Positions 32,634 to 45,341 of a stretch of DNA of 64,000 bases are shown here, piece after piece. Position 1 is the stretch's first letter, and each line of letters begins with the position of its first letter. The notes below the pieces were generated by a model, which did no database searches, was not told the origin of the DNA, and worked only from the letters and a program-made list of their open reading frames with translations. The translations under genes were made by a program, and so were the position numbers. Source of the DNA: Buxus sempervirens (lineage: Eukaryota > Streptophyta > Magnoliopsida > Buxales > Buxaceae). The DNA lies in NCBI GenBank assembly GCA_947561395.2, contig OX387184.1, forward strand, positions 58,215,197 to 58,279,196, in the 5' to 3' direction.

Positions 32634-35600
32634 ATGGACAAGTCCTCCACTGCCCCACCCTTCTTTGATGGCAGCAATTATGCCTATTGGAAAGTTAGAA
32701 TGAGAGCCTATCTGAAGGCTATAGATGAAAAAGTTTGGGGAAGTGTTGAGAGAGGATGGAATCCTCCAACTGTGATTATTGATGGTGAGACAAAACCCAA
32801 AGATCCAGATAACTATACTAGAGAAGAGTTAATTGATGTTAACTACAACTCTAAAGGTGTCAATGCACTTTTTAGTGCAATCTCTGCTGATGAATTCAAA
32901 CGGGTGTCTACTTGTCAAACTAGTAAAGAAATTTGGGAAAATTTTCAAACCACACATTAGGAAACTGTCCTTGTGAAAAATTCAAAATTACAGATGCTTA
33001 TCACTAGGTTTGAAGAACTAAAAATGGGAGATGATGAATCTTTTGATTCCTTCTATGCTAAACTAAGTGATATTGTGAACTCTAGTTTTAATCTTGGTGA
33101 AAGAATTCCTCCAAATAGAGTGGTTAGAAAAATCCTTAGGTCTCTTCCTGAAAAATACAGACCCAAAGTGGCTGCCATAGAAGAGAGTAAGGATATTAAT
33201 GGCATTAGGGTTGAAGATCTCATAGGATCAATTCAAACTTATGAACTCACTCTTCCTCCTACTAAGAAAAATAAGTCTATAGCTCTCAAATCTAGTATAG
33301 AAAAGGCTTATAATGATTCTAGTGAGGAATCCATGGGAGATGAAGATATTGCCCTATTGGTGAAGAACTTTAGGAAAATGTTTAGGAGGAAACCAAGGAG
33401 TGAAAATGAAAGGTATAAATCCAAGGGGAGTTCTAGTGGTAGAGATCAAAAGTTAAGAATCAAATCTGAATCTAGGGAGTCCAAACATCCTAAGGACTCC
33501 AGGTTGCAAAAACTCTAACAAATCAGATGTCACGAGTGTCAGGGTTTTGGTCACATTAGGTCGGAGTATCCCACATTTAAGAAGCTTCAAGGGAAAACCA
33601 TGAATGCCACTCTTTCTGATGAGAGTGCATCTGATAGGGATAGTGAGGACTCCAAAACAGAGGAAAGTCAAAATTACATGGCTTTCACCTCTATTGTTGG
33701 GAGTGGTGACTCTAGCAATTATGAAGACTTTCCACCAAGTGAGAATGCAATTGGTTCTCATGATGAGTCTGATGATGATGAGGAAAGTATTCAAGAGGCT
33801 TATGACAAATTGTTTAGGGAGTGTTTGAAAGCAAAGAAACAATTGAAGTCCAACCTTAAAAGACTAAATGATGTAGAGCTCAAGAAAGAAGATCTTCAAG
33901 CAAAATTTGAAGAGTCTACTTCTTGTCTAGGTGAACACAAGTTGAAGATTGAATCCCTAGAATATGAGAATAAGTCTCTTAAGGAAGAGTTTGAAAGAAC
34001 TAAAACTCAACTCCAGAAGTTTTCTACAGGTTCAGCAAATTTGGACAATATGCTAGGGATGAGTCAATTAGGAATTGATAAAAGGGGTTTAGGATACAAG
34101 GAAGTCTCCAATGATACTCCATCTTCTTCTAAGACCCAAGTTGTGAATGCCAAAGGAAAGAATAGGTCTAATCCTTCCAAGGGTAAGACAAACCAAGGTA
34201 GAAATCATGGTCAAAAGTCTAATTGGTCAAAACCTAGGGGTGTTCCAACCAAGAGTTCCCAATCTCAGAATTTTATCCCTACTTGTCATTATTGTGGTAT
34301 TTCTGGACATATTAGACCAAATTGTTGGGACTTGAACCAAAATTCTAGGAGATCCTCACCTAGAAAACCTCAAGAGAATTTGTCTAAACAAATGAAAGAA
34401 CTTTCAAATCAGACAAAGCTCTTAAGTCAACAATTAGCTTCAATGACCAAGAAAACCACTGAGCCTAAGCAAATTTGGGTTAAAAGAAGTGAATTGACTT
34501 GCCATGTAGTTCATGTTGCTTTGAAGGCTAGAAATAGTCTCATGTGGTATCTTGATAGTACTTGCTCTCGTCACATGTGTGGTGACAAATCATTGTTTAA
34601 ATCTTTTGAAGATTATTCTTGTGGTACTATTACTTTTGGTGATGGAAGCAAAGCTCCTATTGTAGGTAAGGGTGTTATTGAAATTTCTGGTATGCCTACT
34701 TTGAGTGAAGTACTATTTGTTGATGGCTTGAAAGCTAACTTGATTAATATAAGTCAATTGTGTGACTCAAACATGGAAGTTAAATTTGCTAAAGATATGT
34801 GTTCTGTGTTTGATGCAAATGGTTTGTGTGTGCTTCAAGGAGAAAGAACTCCGGATAACTGTTGTGGTGTGATTCCTAATTCTAATGTTGTGTGTAACTC
34901 TTCCAAAGTTGATATGCATGAATTGTGGCATCAAAGGCTTGGTCACTTGAATTTTAAAAACTTGAATGAATTGTCCAAGCATGATTTTGTTAGAGACCTT
35001 CCTAAGCTTGCCAAAGTAGAACCAAATGTATGTGGGCCATGTCAATTGGGAAAGCAAACTAGATCTAGTCACAAAAAGATCACTGAGTGTTTAACCCACA
35101 AACCTCTTTAATTGTTGCATATGGACCTTATGGGTCCTTCTAGGACTGAAAGTCTTGGTGGTAGGAGGTACATTTTGGTTATTGTGTATGACTTCTCTAG
35201 ATTTACTTGGGTTGAGCTATTAAGAGAAAAATCTGAAGCAAGTGAGTTGATTAAGTCTTTGTGTCGAAGACTCTCAAATGAAAAAGAGTCTAAGGTTGTT
35301 AGGATGAGGAGTGACCATGGGAAAGAGTTTGAGAACTCAATCCTTGAAAATTTTTGTCTTGAAGAGGGAATTCATCGTGAGTTCTCTGCTCCTATTACTC
35401 CACAGCAAAATGGAGTAGTAGAGAGGAAAAACAGGGTTCTTCAAGAGATGGCGAGAGTTATGATACATGCCAAGGGTGTGGCCATGTATTTCTAGGGAGA
35501 AGCTATTAACACGGCTTGCCATGTGATTAATAGGGTGTATTTGAGGCCTGGGAGTACTGAGACTCCTTATGAAATTTGGTTTGGTAAAAAGCCCACTATC

Positions 35601-37573
35601 AAATACTTTCGTGTTTTTGGAAGTAAATGTTTTATTTTGAGAGACAGGGAGAATTTGGCTAAGTTTGATGCCAAGAGTGATGAAGGAATCTTCCTAGGTT
35701 ATTCTAAGAAAAGTAGGGCTTACCGTGTGTATAATTTACGTATACACACTGTCATGGAATCCATAAATGTTGTTGTGGATGAAGGGGTTGATAAGTCTCA
35801 AGTTGAGGGGGAGACTATCCTAGAAGTAGAGGATAATGACTTGACTGGTGAAATTCAAAATCCTAAGTCATCTTCTTCAATTTCTGAAGAGAGTTTTTCT
35901 TTAACTCCAGGTCCTACAAAAGAACCTTCCTCTAGAGTGAAGTTAAATCATCCCAAAGAGTTGTTAATTGGTGATTTGAATGAAGGGATGAGACTTTGTA
36001 GGAAAGTCCTAAATCAGATGTCATTTGCATCCTATGTCTCAACTCTTGAACCTAAGAAGGTAGAAGAAGCACTTACTGATGAGTGCTGGATTAATGCCAT
36101 GCATGATGAATTAAACCAATTCATTAGGAATGATATGTGGTATCTTGTTCCTAGACCAGAAAATTATAATGTTATTGGAACCAAATGGATTTTCAAGAAC
36201 AAGTCAGATGAACATGGTACTATAGTGAGAAATAAGGCTAGGTTGGTTGCACAGGGATATACCCAAGTTGAGGGTATTGATTTTGATGAAACTTTTGCCC
36301 CTGTAGCTAGACTTGAATCTATAAGGATTTTACTTGCTGTAGCTTGTCACTTGGGTTTTAAATTGCATCAAATGGATGTAAAAAGTGCTTTCTGAATGGG
36401 ATACTTCATGAAGAAGTATATGTTGAACAACCTAAGGGGTTTGTTGATCCAAAGTTCCCACATCATGTGTTTAGGCTTAAGAAAGCCTTGTATGGGTTGA
36501 AACAAGCTCCTAGAGCATGGTATGAGAGACTTACTGCATATCTCTTAGATCACAAATTCACAAGAGGAGGAGTTGATAGAACTTTGTTCATTAGAAAGGA
36601 TAAGAGCAGTTTCACTGTTGCTCAAATTTGAGTGGATGATATTGTTTTTGGTTCTCCAATTGATTCTCTTGCTTTAAATTTTGCCAAAGCTATGCAACAT
36701 GAATTTGAGATGAGTATGGTTGGTGAATTAAATTTTTTCTTAGGTCTTCAGATTTCTCAATCTACAGATGGGATTTTCATATCTCAATCTAAATATGCTA
36801 AAGACCTTGTGAAGAGATTTGGGTTGGACAACAAGAAACACACTAGAACCCCTATGAGCATTACCTTGAAACTTGATTCTGATTTATCTGGAAAGAGTGT
36901 AGATATCACTCTTTATATAAGCATGATAGGTAGTCTTTTGTATCTTACAGCTAGTAGGCCTGATATTGCCTTTAGTGTAGGTGTGTGTGCTAGATTCCAA
37001 GCAAATCATAGAGAGTCTCACTTGTTTGCCGTCAAACGTGTCATACGATATGTTAACGGTACTGTTGATCATGGTATATGGTTCTCTAGAAACACTTCTG
37101 CAATTCTAGCAGGCTATTCTGATGCTGATTGGGCTGGAAATGCAGATGATAGGAAGAGCACATCTGGAGGTTGTTTCTATGTAGGGAACAATCTTGTGGC
37201 ATGGATGAGCAAGAAGCAAAACTCTATTTCCTTGTCCACAGCTGAAGTTGAGTATATAGCAGCTGGTAGTGGTTGCACTCAATTGCTTTGGATGAAGCAA
37301 ATGTTGAGTGATTATGGGATTGAACAGGGAACTATTGTCTTGTATTGTGATAATACAAGTGGTATTAATATTTCCAAAAACCCTATTTAGCACTCTCGAA
37401 CCAAGCACATTGATATAAGACATCATTTTATTCGAGAGTTGGTAGAAGATCATGTGATATCTCTTGAACACATCCCATCTGAAAATCAATTAGCTGACCT
37501 CTTTACCAAACCTTTAGATGCTCTTAGGTTTGAGTTTCTTTGGAAAGCTATTGGTGTTGGTCCTCTTCATTAA
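32634..37573 (+). pseudogene. copia gag-pol polyprotein, decayed
   Basis: ATG 32634 begins a SIRE-type gag (FFDGSNYAYWKVRM, then a UBN2-like capsid region). Two CCHC knuckles follow: in the first (about 33530-33570) the last Cys is Tyr, while the second, CHYCGISGHIRPNC (34288), is intact. Next come the protease site LDSTCSRHM (34550; DSG is usual), the pre-integrase HHCC region (LWHQRLGH, CGPCQLGKQ), the integrase core with MDLMGP, RSDHGKEF and NGVVERKN, reverse transcriptase (from about 36070, [25 protein letters not shown]) and RNase H (YSDADWAG, STAEVEYIA). Breaks: in-frame stops at 32958, 33516, 35109, 35493, 36629 and 37388, and a one-base frameshift near 36391. The product cannot be made as one protein. 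The end is the TAA at 37571. Confidence 0.92.
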
Positions 37574-38080
37574 GAAGGACTTTGTAGCATGCTTTAGGGT
37601 GTCTCATGCATATTTCTCTTCTTTAGCATGCTTATTTGTTTTTGTTATTTTGTATTTTGCCTTTGTATTTGTTTTTTTTTTTTTTCGTATTTTGGTTTTT
37701 CGGTTTTTATATGAGTTCTTGTCTTGACATGTGTCAACTATAGGATAAGTATAAGGTTTTGAAAATATATATCTTTTGGTTATATTTTGAGAACCTACAA
37801 ACTCTTCAAAGATGATTTCTAAAATGTGGTTTCAACAGTTTCTAATAATCTCACAATCATCTTGCTAAACTCTATTTGTGGTTTGTACATCACATACACA
37901 TACCAAATACAATTGAGGAAGCTTATTTTTTATTTTCGGTGTTGTGTGGATGGGCAATCCTGAGTTTATTCTTGTCTATCTTAAGTTGAAAAGACCCTAG
38001 CATATGATCTTGTGTTACAAAGAGATTTCTCCCTTTTGTTTAAAAAGAAAAAGTTATATGAAAAGAACTCTGGGATGAAA
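37574..38080 (+). other. copia internal spacer after pol
   Basis: Non-coding part of the retrotransposon between RNase H and the nested LTR. T-rich, no conserved frame. Confidence 0.5.
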
Positions 38081-39905
38081 TGTAAACCTGTGAGACATGG
38101 AAAAAATCAATTTAATGATTTCCTCATCATCACGCGGGATTCATTAAAAACAAAGAGTCGCCACCATTCTTTTTAGGTGTGAATGGACACCAAAATATCA
38201 AATAAGCACAAAAAGGCAAATTTAGGGTAAAAATAACCCTATATAAAAAAACAACTAGAGATGGGTAAGGGGATTAGGTTATGAACAGGGGAAGGTGTTA
38301 GGCACCCCTATTCATCCACACAAGGTGGTTGCCAGGTATTGTTCATGTTTTTCAAAAGAAAAAAGGCTTGCTACAAAAAAAAATCATAAAAAATCACAAA
38401 AAGACAAAAGTGTATGGTTTTTTCATATGAATAGCCTGATTGATCCAGAACTTTCAAATATGATCATACCACTCCTAGGGTTTCATGATTAAAATAAAAT
38501 TGAGATAAAATCAAATAAAACCAAAATAAAGTGAAACTTTAAAAATCTGGTTTCAAGTTAAATTCTAGAAATCTAGAAAAATATGATTTTCAGGAAATAT
38601 TATAGAATTGAACCTGAATAGTCCAGGACATAGATATAGCCCAAATTTCACATTAAATCAAGAAATAAAAACCAAAAATACCCACGTTGATGAAGAACAT
38701 TAAAAGGGGAGAACTTAGACCGTAGGGTCTTCTCTTAAAAGTGGAAAAAAACTCAAAAACCACATCATGAAACCCTAGAAATTACTTTTAGGCTTCTGGA
38801 TCCAGATATATCATACTGATCATGATAAATCCAGGATCTTAGCCTAATATCACAAAAATCACGAAAACTGTGCTGTAGGTGCAAAAGTGTGCAAAATCCA
38901 AATTTTAGAAAAAAGTGGGGATCTCATGCTATAAGCACCATGAACTCATAGGATTAATCCAGATTCAAAATAAAATCATTAAAACATGATCAGGATATCA
39001 AAAACAGCCACATCTTACAAATTAGAGCACATGGGGGCCTATCCTACGGATCCACCTGTTCTCTTTTCCCCTAGCTCCCTCTTCACGTTTTACGGCTAGA
39101 GAGACTCTTGAGGTACTTAGAGATAGGTTTGGGTACACAAACACAATCAAATGCCTTATTTTATGAAAAAAGGAGAAAAACAGATTATGGGGTTCTGTTT
39201 TAGGGATCCACCTGTTCCCCTTTCCCCTAGCTCTCTCTTCACGTTTTACGGCTAGAGAGACTCTTGAGGTACTTAGAGACAAGTTTAGGAATACAAGATA
39301 AAAGAAGGCCTTATTCTACAGCAATGGAGAAGATCCTATTACTTCTAGAATTAAAAACAAAAAATAAAAGTAAATAAAAGGGAAAAGGGACTTACCTGGA
39401 TTGAGCAAGCAAAGCAGCAGGGATTCCTTCTCTTCTCTTGGAGCTCTTGAGTCTTCAAAATTTTCCTTTGCTTAAGAAGAGACCCTCTATTTATAGGCAC
39501 AGCCAGGGGCATGGTTGGTCCAGGGTTTGGCAAGATAGAGTTTCAGATTGAGTTAAACACAAGGATAATGCCCATCCATGGCCAACAAGGATATTCCGAA
39601 CGAAATAATGAGATAATTCGCTCATCTAAATACATATTGGACTAAAGATAAGGCTTAGAAATCGAGAGAAGAATAAAACTCGCACGAGTCTAGTGCGCTC
39701 GTAAATGATTTACGATCTAGTGATGTCCGTGTATTCATTACGGGCTCTGTATGCCCGTATACTCAATCCGGACACGGTTAGCCCGTAGATTCAATACGGG
39801 CAAGGCTCGAATTATTGATTTTCATGCATTTTTGGCTTGTTTTAAACTCCAATTACATGTTTTTAATTATTTTCTTATTTTGTAATGCAATTTGGGGTGT
39901 TTACA
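38081..39905 (-). mobile_element. Probable nested solo LTR of another retrotransposon
   Basis: The segment starts TGTAAAC and ends GTTTACA, a 7-bp terminal inversion expected of an LTR. On the minus strand GCCTATAAATAGAG at about 39500 is a good TATA box, followed by a leader with a CAGGTAAGT donor near 39395. The block AAGGTGTTAGGCACCCC (38292) within a near-palindrome is widespread in plant LTRs. A diverged pair of about 85 bp lies at 39046 and 39205. No coding sequence or second LTR is present. The bases outside both ends are AAA, and a full 5-bp target duplication is not visible, so the borders could be off by a few bases. Confidence 0.55.
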
Positions 39906-41198
39906 AAACCCCAGCAATATTGAGTTCAAAAAGAAAGAGAATCACAAGGAGTATAACCATGGCATAAGCTGTAAACTAAGATATTCTAAGGAACACTACT
40001 CTTTGTGCAAAAAGAATTGTAAGAAACAGGGGGAGAAAATTTCAAAATCTTGATGCTTAGGTCATGAAAGGTTTCTTTTCGATTTTTAGAGAGACTTGGG
40101 TAATATTGGAGAGAGACTTGGGTAATATTGGATTTCTTGATCAATGGCCAACTCCTCTTCACCAAGCTCTCATATAGGCAAAACTTGTTGTATTTGGCTT
40201 TGCACATGCACACAAACACAAGTGGTAATTTGGTTGAGTTGTTGTGTAATTATTTGGGAATATTGAAGTTGAATTTGTTCAAATCTGAATTTTAGAGCAA
40301 AATGGTTCTCAAAATGTGTCAAAATTTGAGTTTTCAAGAGTTTATACTTGATTTATAGTTGTATGTATGTCTTGCATGTTTTTATGTTTGTTTGGAGTGT
40401 TTTTGGTTGAAAAGAGATGAGTCTTCTTGCTGAAATTTGGAAATTTTTCTGAACTTTTTGATGATCGTTCGAACGGCCTATCGAACGTTAACAAACGTTG
40501 GTCATTTCATCCAACGTTTAGCGAACTCTTGTCGAACGTTGCTTTCAAAACAAATTTTTTGTTTAACGTTCGCCTTGTGTTCGCCGAACGTTCGAACGTT
40601 CAATTAAAAGTCTGTTTTTAAAAAGGCTCGCGTGCGAAAAGGGCTTTAGGGTTTTTTAAACGTTCGAAACGAAACTCGTTCGAACGTCTGGCGATTTTAG
40701 GGCTTTTGGAGTTTCTCGTGATTTCTCGTTGATTCGTGCACCCAAATCGTTTTTCAAGGTGAGATCTTTAGTTTTTGTGCATATTTTTCTCTTTTCTCTC
40801 AATGTTCATCATCGGCTAGGGTTTTCTAGGGTTTTTCATGATAAATCTTAGATTTATTCGTGGTTTGTGGTTTATTTTTGTTCAAATCAGTTTCAAAATG
40901 TTTTATTGTTGATTTCAAGTCATTATTAGGCCGATTTTGTTGAAGTTGATGTTTTGATCGAAAAACCCCAAATCTGGGTTCGTTTTCTTCAACGTTCGCC
41001 GAACGGTCGAACGTTGCTTGAATGTTTTGGTAATTACTTGGTTTGAACAACTTTATTTTTTTTTCTCATGCATTTTTTTTCTTCTTAGCATGTAGTTTAA
41101 TTAGTTTGTTCTTCCATGTTATCTTATTCTAACATGTGCTTGTTTTATTGTTTTTGTTTTATTTTTTCTTTCTTGGTTCAATTCCATTCCTAGATCCT
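39906..41198 (+). other. copia internal spacer with LTR-like AACGTTCG motifs
   Basis: Non-coding. Between 40440 and 40690, and again near 40990, GTTCGAACG and AACGTTCG motifs like those of the LTR U3 recur. A purine tract ACAGGGGGAG at 40026 resembles the polypurine tract. The motif cluster directly precedes the late ORF, so an internal promoter is conceivable but unproven. Confidence 0.5.
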
Positions 41199-41199
41199 T

Positions 41200-42330
41200 A
41201 GGAAGAAATCACTTGGTTGAAAAAATTCCAACAAGAAACCTCGTTATGATGAGTCCCTTTTTGTTGATAAGAGGGTTGCGAAAAACTTTGAGGAATATTT
41301 TTGTGATCGGTCTGTTATCATAGAGAGAGAAGTTAAATTTGCATCCCTTCCTGATGAGGTCTCTGATTGCTTTAAGGATAGGAGTTGGGATCCCATGTTT
41401 GGGAATTTTATTCTCCCTTCTGTAGAGATGGTTTGAGAATTTTTCACCAACATCCATGATGTTGATTTTGAAAATTCTGAATTCTCAACCTTTCTTCGAG
41501 GCACTCCGTTTCGTGTTGGACCCGATGTGATTGCCTCAGTTTTTGGTCTTCCTAGGGTTCCGGATCCTCAATTTCCTTATCCTCCTCCCACTCCTGATTT
41601 TCAAAACGAAGTGGTTGATACTCTGTTGCATCTTGGTAGGGGGAATTGGGTGTTTAGAGGTGGAGCTTTACAGGTTAAATACTTTACGGCTGAAACAATT
41701 GTTATCTTTCGTATTCAAAGTCATAACCTGTTTCCAGTCGCTCACAAATCTTCTGTCCCATTTGATAAATTTTTGTTTCTGTATGCTTTGAAAAAGCATC
41801 ACACAATTGATTTGCCCTCTGTCATTTGCTCAAAAATATTAGATGTTTTCTTCAACTCCAAGAAGACATATGGTCTTCCCTACGGGTGCTTGATTGCCCA
41901 TTTGGTTCGTGCTTTAAATATCTCTTTTCCTCCATTGGAGTTGTGTAAGGCTTCTAATCCTATTTCTGAATCAACTCTTAAACAAAGCCGTGCTCATCTG
42001 TCTTCCACCCGTGCTCCTGATCCGGATGATCCCCCTGAGGCTCAGCCTCCTACTTCTTTGCATGAGGAACTCTTGTCCCTCAAAGAGCAAAATACCCAGA
42101 TTCTCTCTTACTTGCAGAGGCACCATGCAGATACAGTTCTTCGGTTTGAGCGACTTGAGCTTCAACAATCTAATTTGCAAACGTCGTTTGGAAAGCTCGA
42201 ATCTGCACTGGAAGGGTACTTTCATCAAGAGGATGATGAAGAAGACGATGAAGCACCTGCTACTGCGGCTCCGGGTTCGAGTGGAGGTGGTGGCAGTGGA
42301 GTGGGTGATGGTGCTGGGCCATCTCATTAG
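41200..42330 (+). pseudogene. Late envelope-like ORF of the copia element
   Basis: The frame ending at TAG 42328 contains RYDESLFVDKRVAKNFEEYF, then FLRGTPFRVG, VFGLPRVPD and FDKFLFLYALKKHHTIDLPS, the pattern of the domain called putative plant transposon protein, found in late ORFs of SIRE-type and some Gypsy elements and often labelled envelope-like. The C-terminus has a possible coiled coil (SLKEQNTQILSYLQRHH) and an acidic, glycine-rich tail. I see no clear signal peptide or transmembrane helix, so envelope function is not supported. In-frame TGA codons at 41218 and 41434 break the frame; the uninterrupted part is 41437-42330. The true start and any splicing from the genomic transcript cannot be determined here. 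Confidence 0.75.
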
Positions 42331-42360
42331 TGGAGTGATCCCTTTGTCTAGTTGTGACAA

Positions 42361-42370
42361 AAAGGGGGAG
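42361..42370 (+). other. Internal polypurine tract
   Basis: AAAGGGGGAG, identical to the tract directly upstream of the 3' LTR (42793-42802), lies just after the late ORF. SIRE/Maximus elements are known for more than one such tract. Confidence 0.7.
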
Positions 42371-42792
42371 AAGTCTTAGTTGTATTTGTGTTTGAATTTG
42401 AATGATAAGCATGATTATTTTGGGTGGATGTATTGAACATGGATGTTGATATTTTGGTTTGTTGTTCATCATGAATGTATCTTGTGTTGAATATTTTGGT
42501 TGGTTGTTCATGAATGTCAAAATGTAAATAGTTTAAAGTAAATGAATGAGAAATTAGTACTTTGATAATTTTGAGCTCATCCTATTACTTTTGTTTGGTT
42601 GTTTCTATTACCCTTGCTTTTCACTTGGTATTTTCAATTTGTTTGATGTTTCAGGAACAGGTGAATCAGTATGGGTTTAATAGGTTTAGGGGGAGGTCAT
42701 GTCAAATTTTTTTGTTTTTTTCTTGTTCCAATTGTTGCTTGGTGGTTCACAACAATTAGAATAAGTCTTGTTAATTTTGTCACGGAATAGCC

Positions 42793-42804
42793 AAAGGGGG
42801 AGTT
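42793..42804 (+). other. Polypurine tract of the copia element
   Basis: AAAGGGGGAGTT directly abuts the 3' LTR start TGTAAGG; this is the expected priming site for plus-strand DNA synthesis. Confidence 0.9.
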
Positions 42805-43956
42805 TGTAAGGATTATTTTGTATTGGCTTCAATTCCGTGTCAAAAAGGTTTTATTAAAGTGGTCAATGTATTTGGGGTAGGTTTTATCTGTTGCGGTTCA
42901 AACGGGGTTAAGGTCGGAGTAAAATTGGTAAAGTTACGACCAACGTTCGATGAACGTTCGCCGATCGTTCGACCGTTGGGGTTCCACAGAGAAACCCGAG
43001 AGCAGCGTTCGCCTCACATTCGACCGTTGGTGTTCCACAGAGAAACCCGAGAGTAGCGTTCGCCTCACGTTCGATGAACGTTCTACCGTTGGTGTTCTAC
43101 AGAGAAACCCGAGAGCAGCGTTTGCCTCACGTTCGCTGACCGTTCGACTGTTGGTGTTCCATAGAGAAACCCAAGAGCAGCGTTCACTGCACGTTCTCTG
43201 GTCGTTCGAATGAGAAGAGGAAAAGTGAGTTTTTGTATTGAACGTTCGAGCCGCGTTCGCTGAGCGTTCGAACGTTCGTTAACAAACTTCAGTTTTAGAA
43301 GTCCGATCTTTTCTGATTTGTTTCCTTTTCTTTTCCTACCTTCTCCTAATCTATTTAAGGAGTGTCTAGACTATTGTGAGGCTTACCCAAGACGTTTTAG
43401 AGAACCCTAAAAACGTGTGTGAGAGCAAGAGATCTTCTTCCTCTTCCTTCTCCTTCTTTGAGCCATCAAAACCTTTCTTCATATTTCTTTTCTACCTTGG
43501 AGTTCCGGGTTGGAGAGTCTGTTCGTGGGAGTTCCTACGGTTGCTGAGCGAGTTCGTTTGGCGCTTCATTAAGAAGATATTCAGAGTTCTGGATCGTTGC
43601 AAGGATGCAAATCTGAAGAGTTCTTCAGATATTTACATTGTGAGTCAGAGTCAGTGTTGGGTCATCTAAACCACTATTGTAAGTCTTCTTCTTATAGTGA
43701 TTTTCAGAGGTGGCATCTTGTAGCCTGGAGGGTTTTTCTCTTTGAGAGTTCTCTTAGAGTTTTCCCTTCGTCACCAAAATTGCTTGTGTTGTCTCTTCTT
43801 TATTTTGCAATTTTGTGAGATGAATTGTTAATTGCTCAGACTTGTGCATGCCTATTAATTAAGAACTTGTTTTTAATTGATAGAAATTTTATTCCGCAAT
43901 CGGTTTCACCTATTCACCCCCCTCTAGGTGATTTAGAGTCTAAATTGTGTTTTTCA
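42805..43956 (+). repeat. 3' LTR
   Basis: 1152 bp, colinear with the 5' LTR. The first tandem unit after 42971 is about 12 bp shorter than in the 5' LTR; scattered substitutions separate the rest. It ends at TTTTTCA followed by the AGTTA target copy. Confidence 0.95.
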
Positions 43957-43961
43957 AGTTA

Positions 43962-44834
43962 CTTGGATAATAAAAGGATTCGGGCAATAATAAGATTACT
44001 CTTATGTCATTTTAGTTACTATTAGGGGTTATTGATCTATCATCCTCTCTTAAACTGATCACTATCTCTTGTGAAAGTCCCCCATTTTTTAATTGTGAAT
44101 TTTACCTAACTCTCTGTCTCTCTTTTGTAATTTAATGTTTCATCTATCTCAAATATGATGACTTGAAATTCTAGGAGACAAATATGTTTTGATATTTTAT
44201 ACATGGAAGCTGAAGTGGCTATAATTTCATAGAAAGAAGCAGCAGAAGGTCCAAAAGAGGCACCGGCAAATTTCAAGGCAGCTTGAGATTTCAGACACCA
44301 ACCCTTGATATATTTCTTGGTGACAGAGAGAGAGAAAGCAAATCAAATTTTCTGCTTAGCATCTTAAAGATGCAGCTGATAGATTCAGCCACTCTCTGGT
44401 TTGAGTATTTGAAAAATGATTCGCTTGAAGATTTTTGTTCAGAAATAACAAGATACACAAATTTGAATTTGAGACGCTTCCCATAGTTGCAGTTTAGGAT
44501 GCTAAAGGGATAGCTTACTTGAGATCATTTGGTTATTTTCCACCCTCTTTTTGTATTGCTGTTCTTCCAATTTTATGATCAGTTTCCAATCACGACTTTG
44601 AATATGGAGTTCAAAGGGATTGCTTTCCTCTGTACTACGTTCAAGACCCAGAAAAGGAAAATGCATCAATAGTGCTCCATCAAAACCACCAAACGACTAG
44701 AGGAGATAACTGCCATCGGAGTAAAAGCCTCTTCCTTAGATCTCAGATATCGTCCTACCAGTTCACTCTGCTGCTTTTCACGTGCAACTCCTACTAGAGA
44801 GAAACTAACTGCTTGCGGCCAAGTTATTCATGTG
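43962..44834. other. Intergenic, nothing recognised
   Basis: No coding signal that I recognise; a short open frame at 44283-44486 has no family features. Confidence 0.4.
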
Positions 44835-44882
44835 GAAACCTTCTGTAGAGTTCCACCAAAAAAAAAGAAACCTTCTGTAGAG
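44835..44882 (+). mobile_element. 16-bp retroposon scar with 16-bp target duplication
   Basis: GAAACCTTCTGTAGAG occurs at 44835-44850 and 44867-44882, separated only by TTCCACC plus nine A (44851-44866). This looks like target-primed reverse transcription that ended almost at once. The same TTTCCACC(A)9 end is seen at 59676-59698. Confidence 0.8.
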
Positions 44883-45341
44883 CAGCAGTCCACATAGAAA
44901 TTATTTTTGGGTGGCACGGGGCTGACCAAATTAGCATATGTGGCCCAAGATATTTGATTTGAGATATCTTATGCGTAAATATTTTTGCAAACACGATTTT
45001 TTATTATGGTTGGGATGATACAGTCTATGCGTTTGAGCTTACAGTCATGTCTGTACGGTAAGTTAGGATCTTATTTAGATAAGTTGCTCATAAGGAAAAG
45101 GATCAGGTATCCATGAATTGATGATTTTTTATCTCTAAATTATTTAAAATTTATAATCTGAATGTAGTTGTAATATAATTTATCTAAAATTGTATTAGCT
45201 TGTAAACCTTGTTCATTACACAATATATCACTTTATTTTTTTTTTATTATTTCAAATCTATTTAATTCAAAATACCTATTTAATGATTTATTTTCTTCAG
45301 CAGCCCGTGCATCGCAGTGCATCGCACGGGCATTTTGCTAG
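44883..45341 (+). mobile_element. Helitron-like 3' end
   Basis: The stretch ends with GCCCGTGCATCGC, a repeated GTGCATCGC and GCACGGGC forming a hairpin, then CATTTTG and CTAG|T at 45341. About 170 bp upstream resembles the 29047 Helitron end (GTAAACCTT, CAAAATACCT, TTTAA). The 5' end was not found, so the left border given is only the limit of the preceding feature. Confidence 0.55.

Larger units (their letters stand above)
31428..43956 (+). mobile_element. Ty1/copia retrotransposon, SIRE/Maximus type, 12.5 kb
   Basis: Two LTRs (31428-32590 and 42805-43956) start TGTAAGG and end TTTTTCA; AGTTA flanks the element on both sides (31423-31427 and 43957-43961). The internal part has a PBS complementary to initiator-methionine tRNA, gag, protease, integrase, reverse transcriptase and RNase H in copia order, an extra downstream ORF and a polypurine tract at 42793. 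The size, late envelope-like ORF and repeated polypurine tracts fit the SIRE/Maximus lineage. It is an old copy: the polyprotein frame has at least six stops and one frameshift, and a foreign LTR seems to have inserted between pol and the late ORF. Confidence 0.93.

Noticed and set aside
41200-42330. Reading the late copia ORF as a true envelope protein
   Set aside because: No signal peptide, furin-like site or transmembrane helix is visible; only the family label envelope-like is justified.
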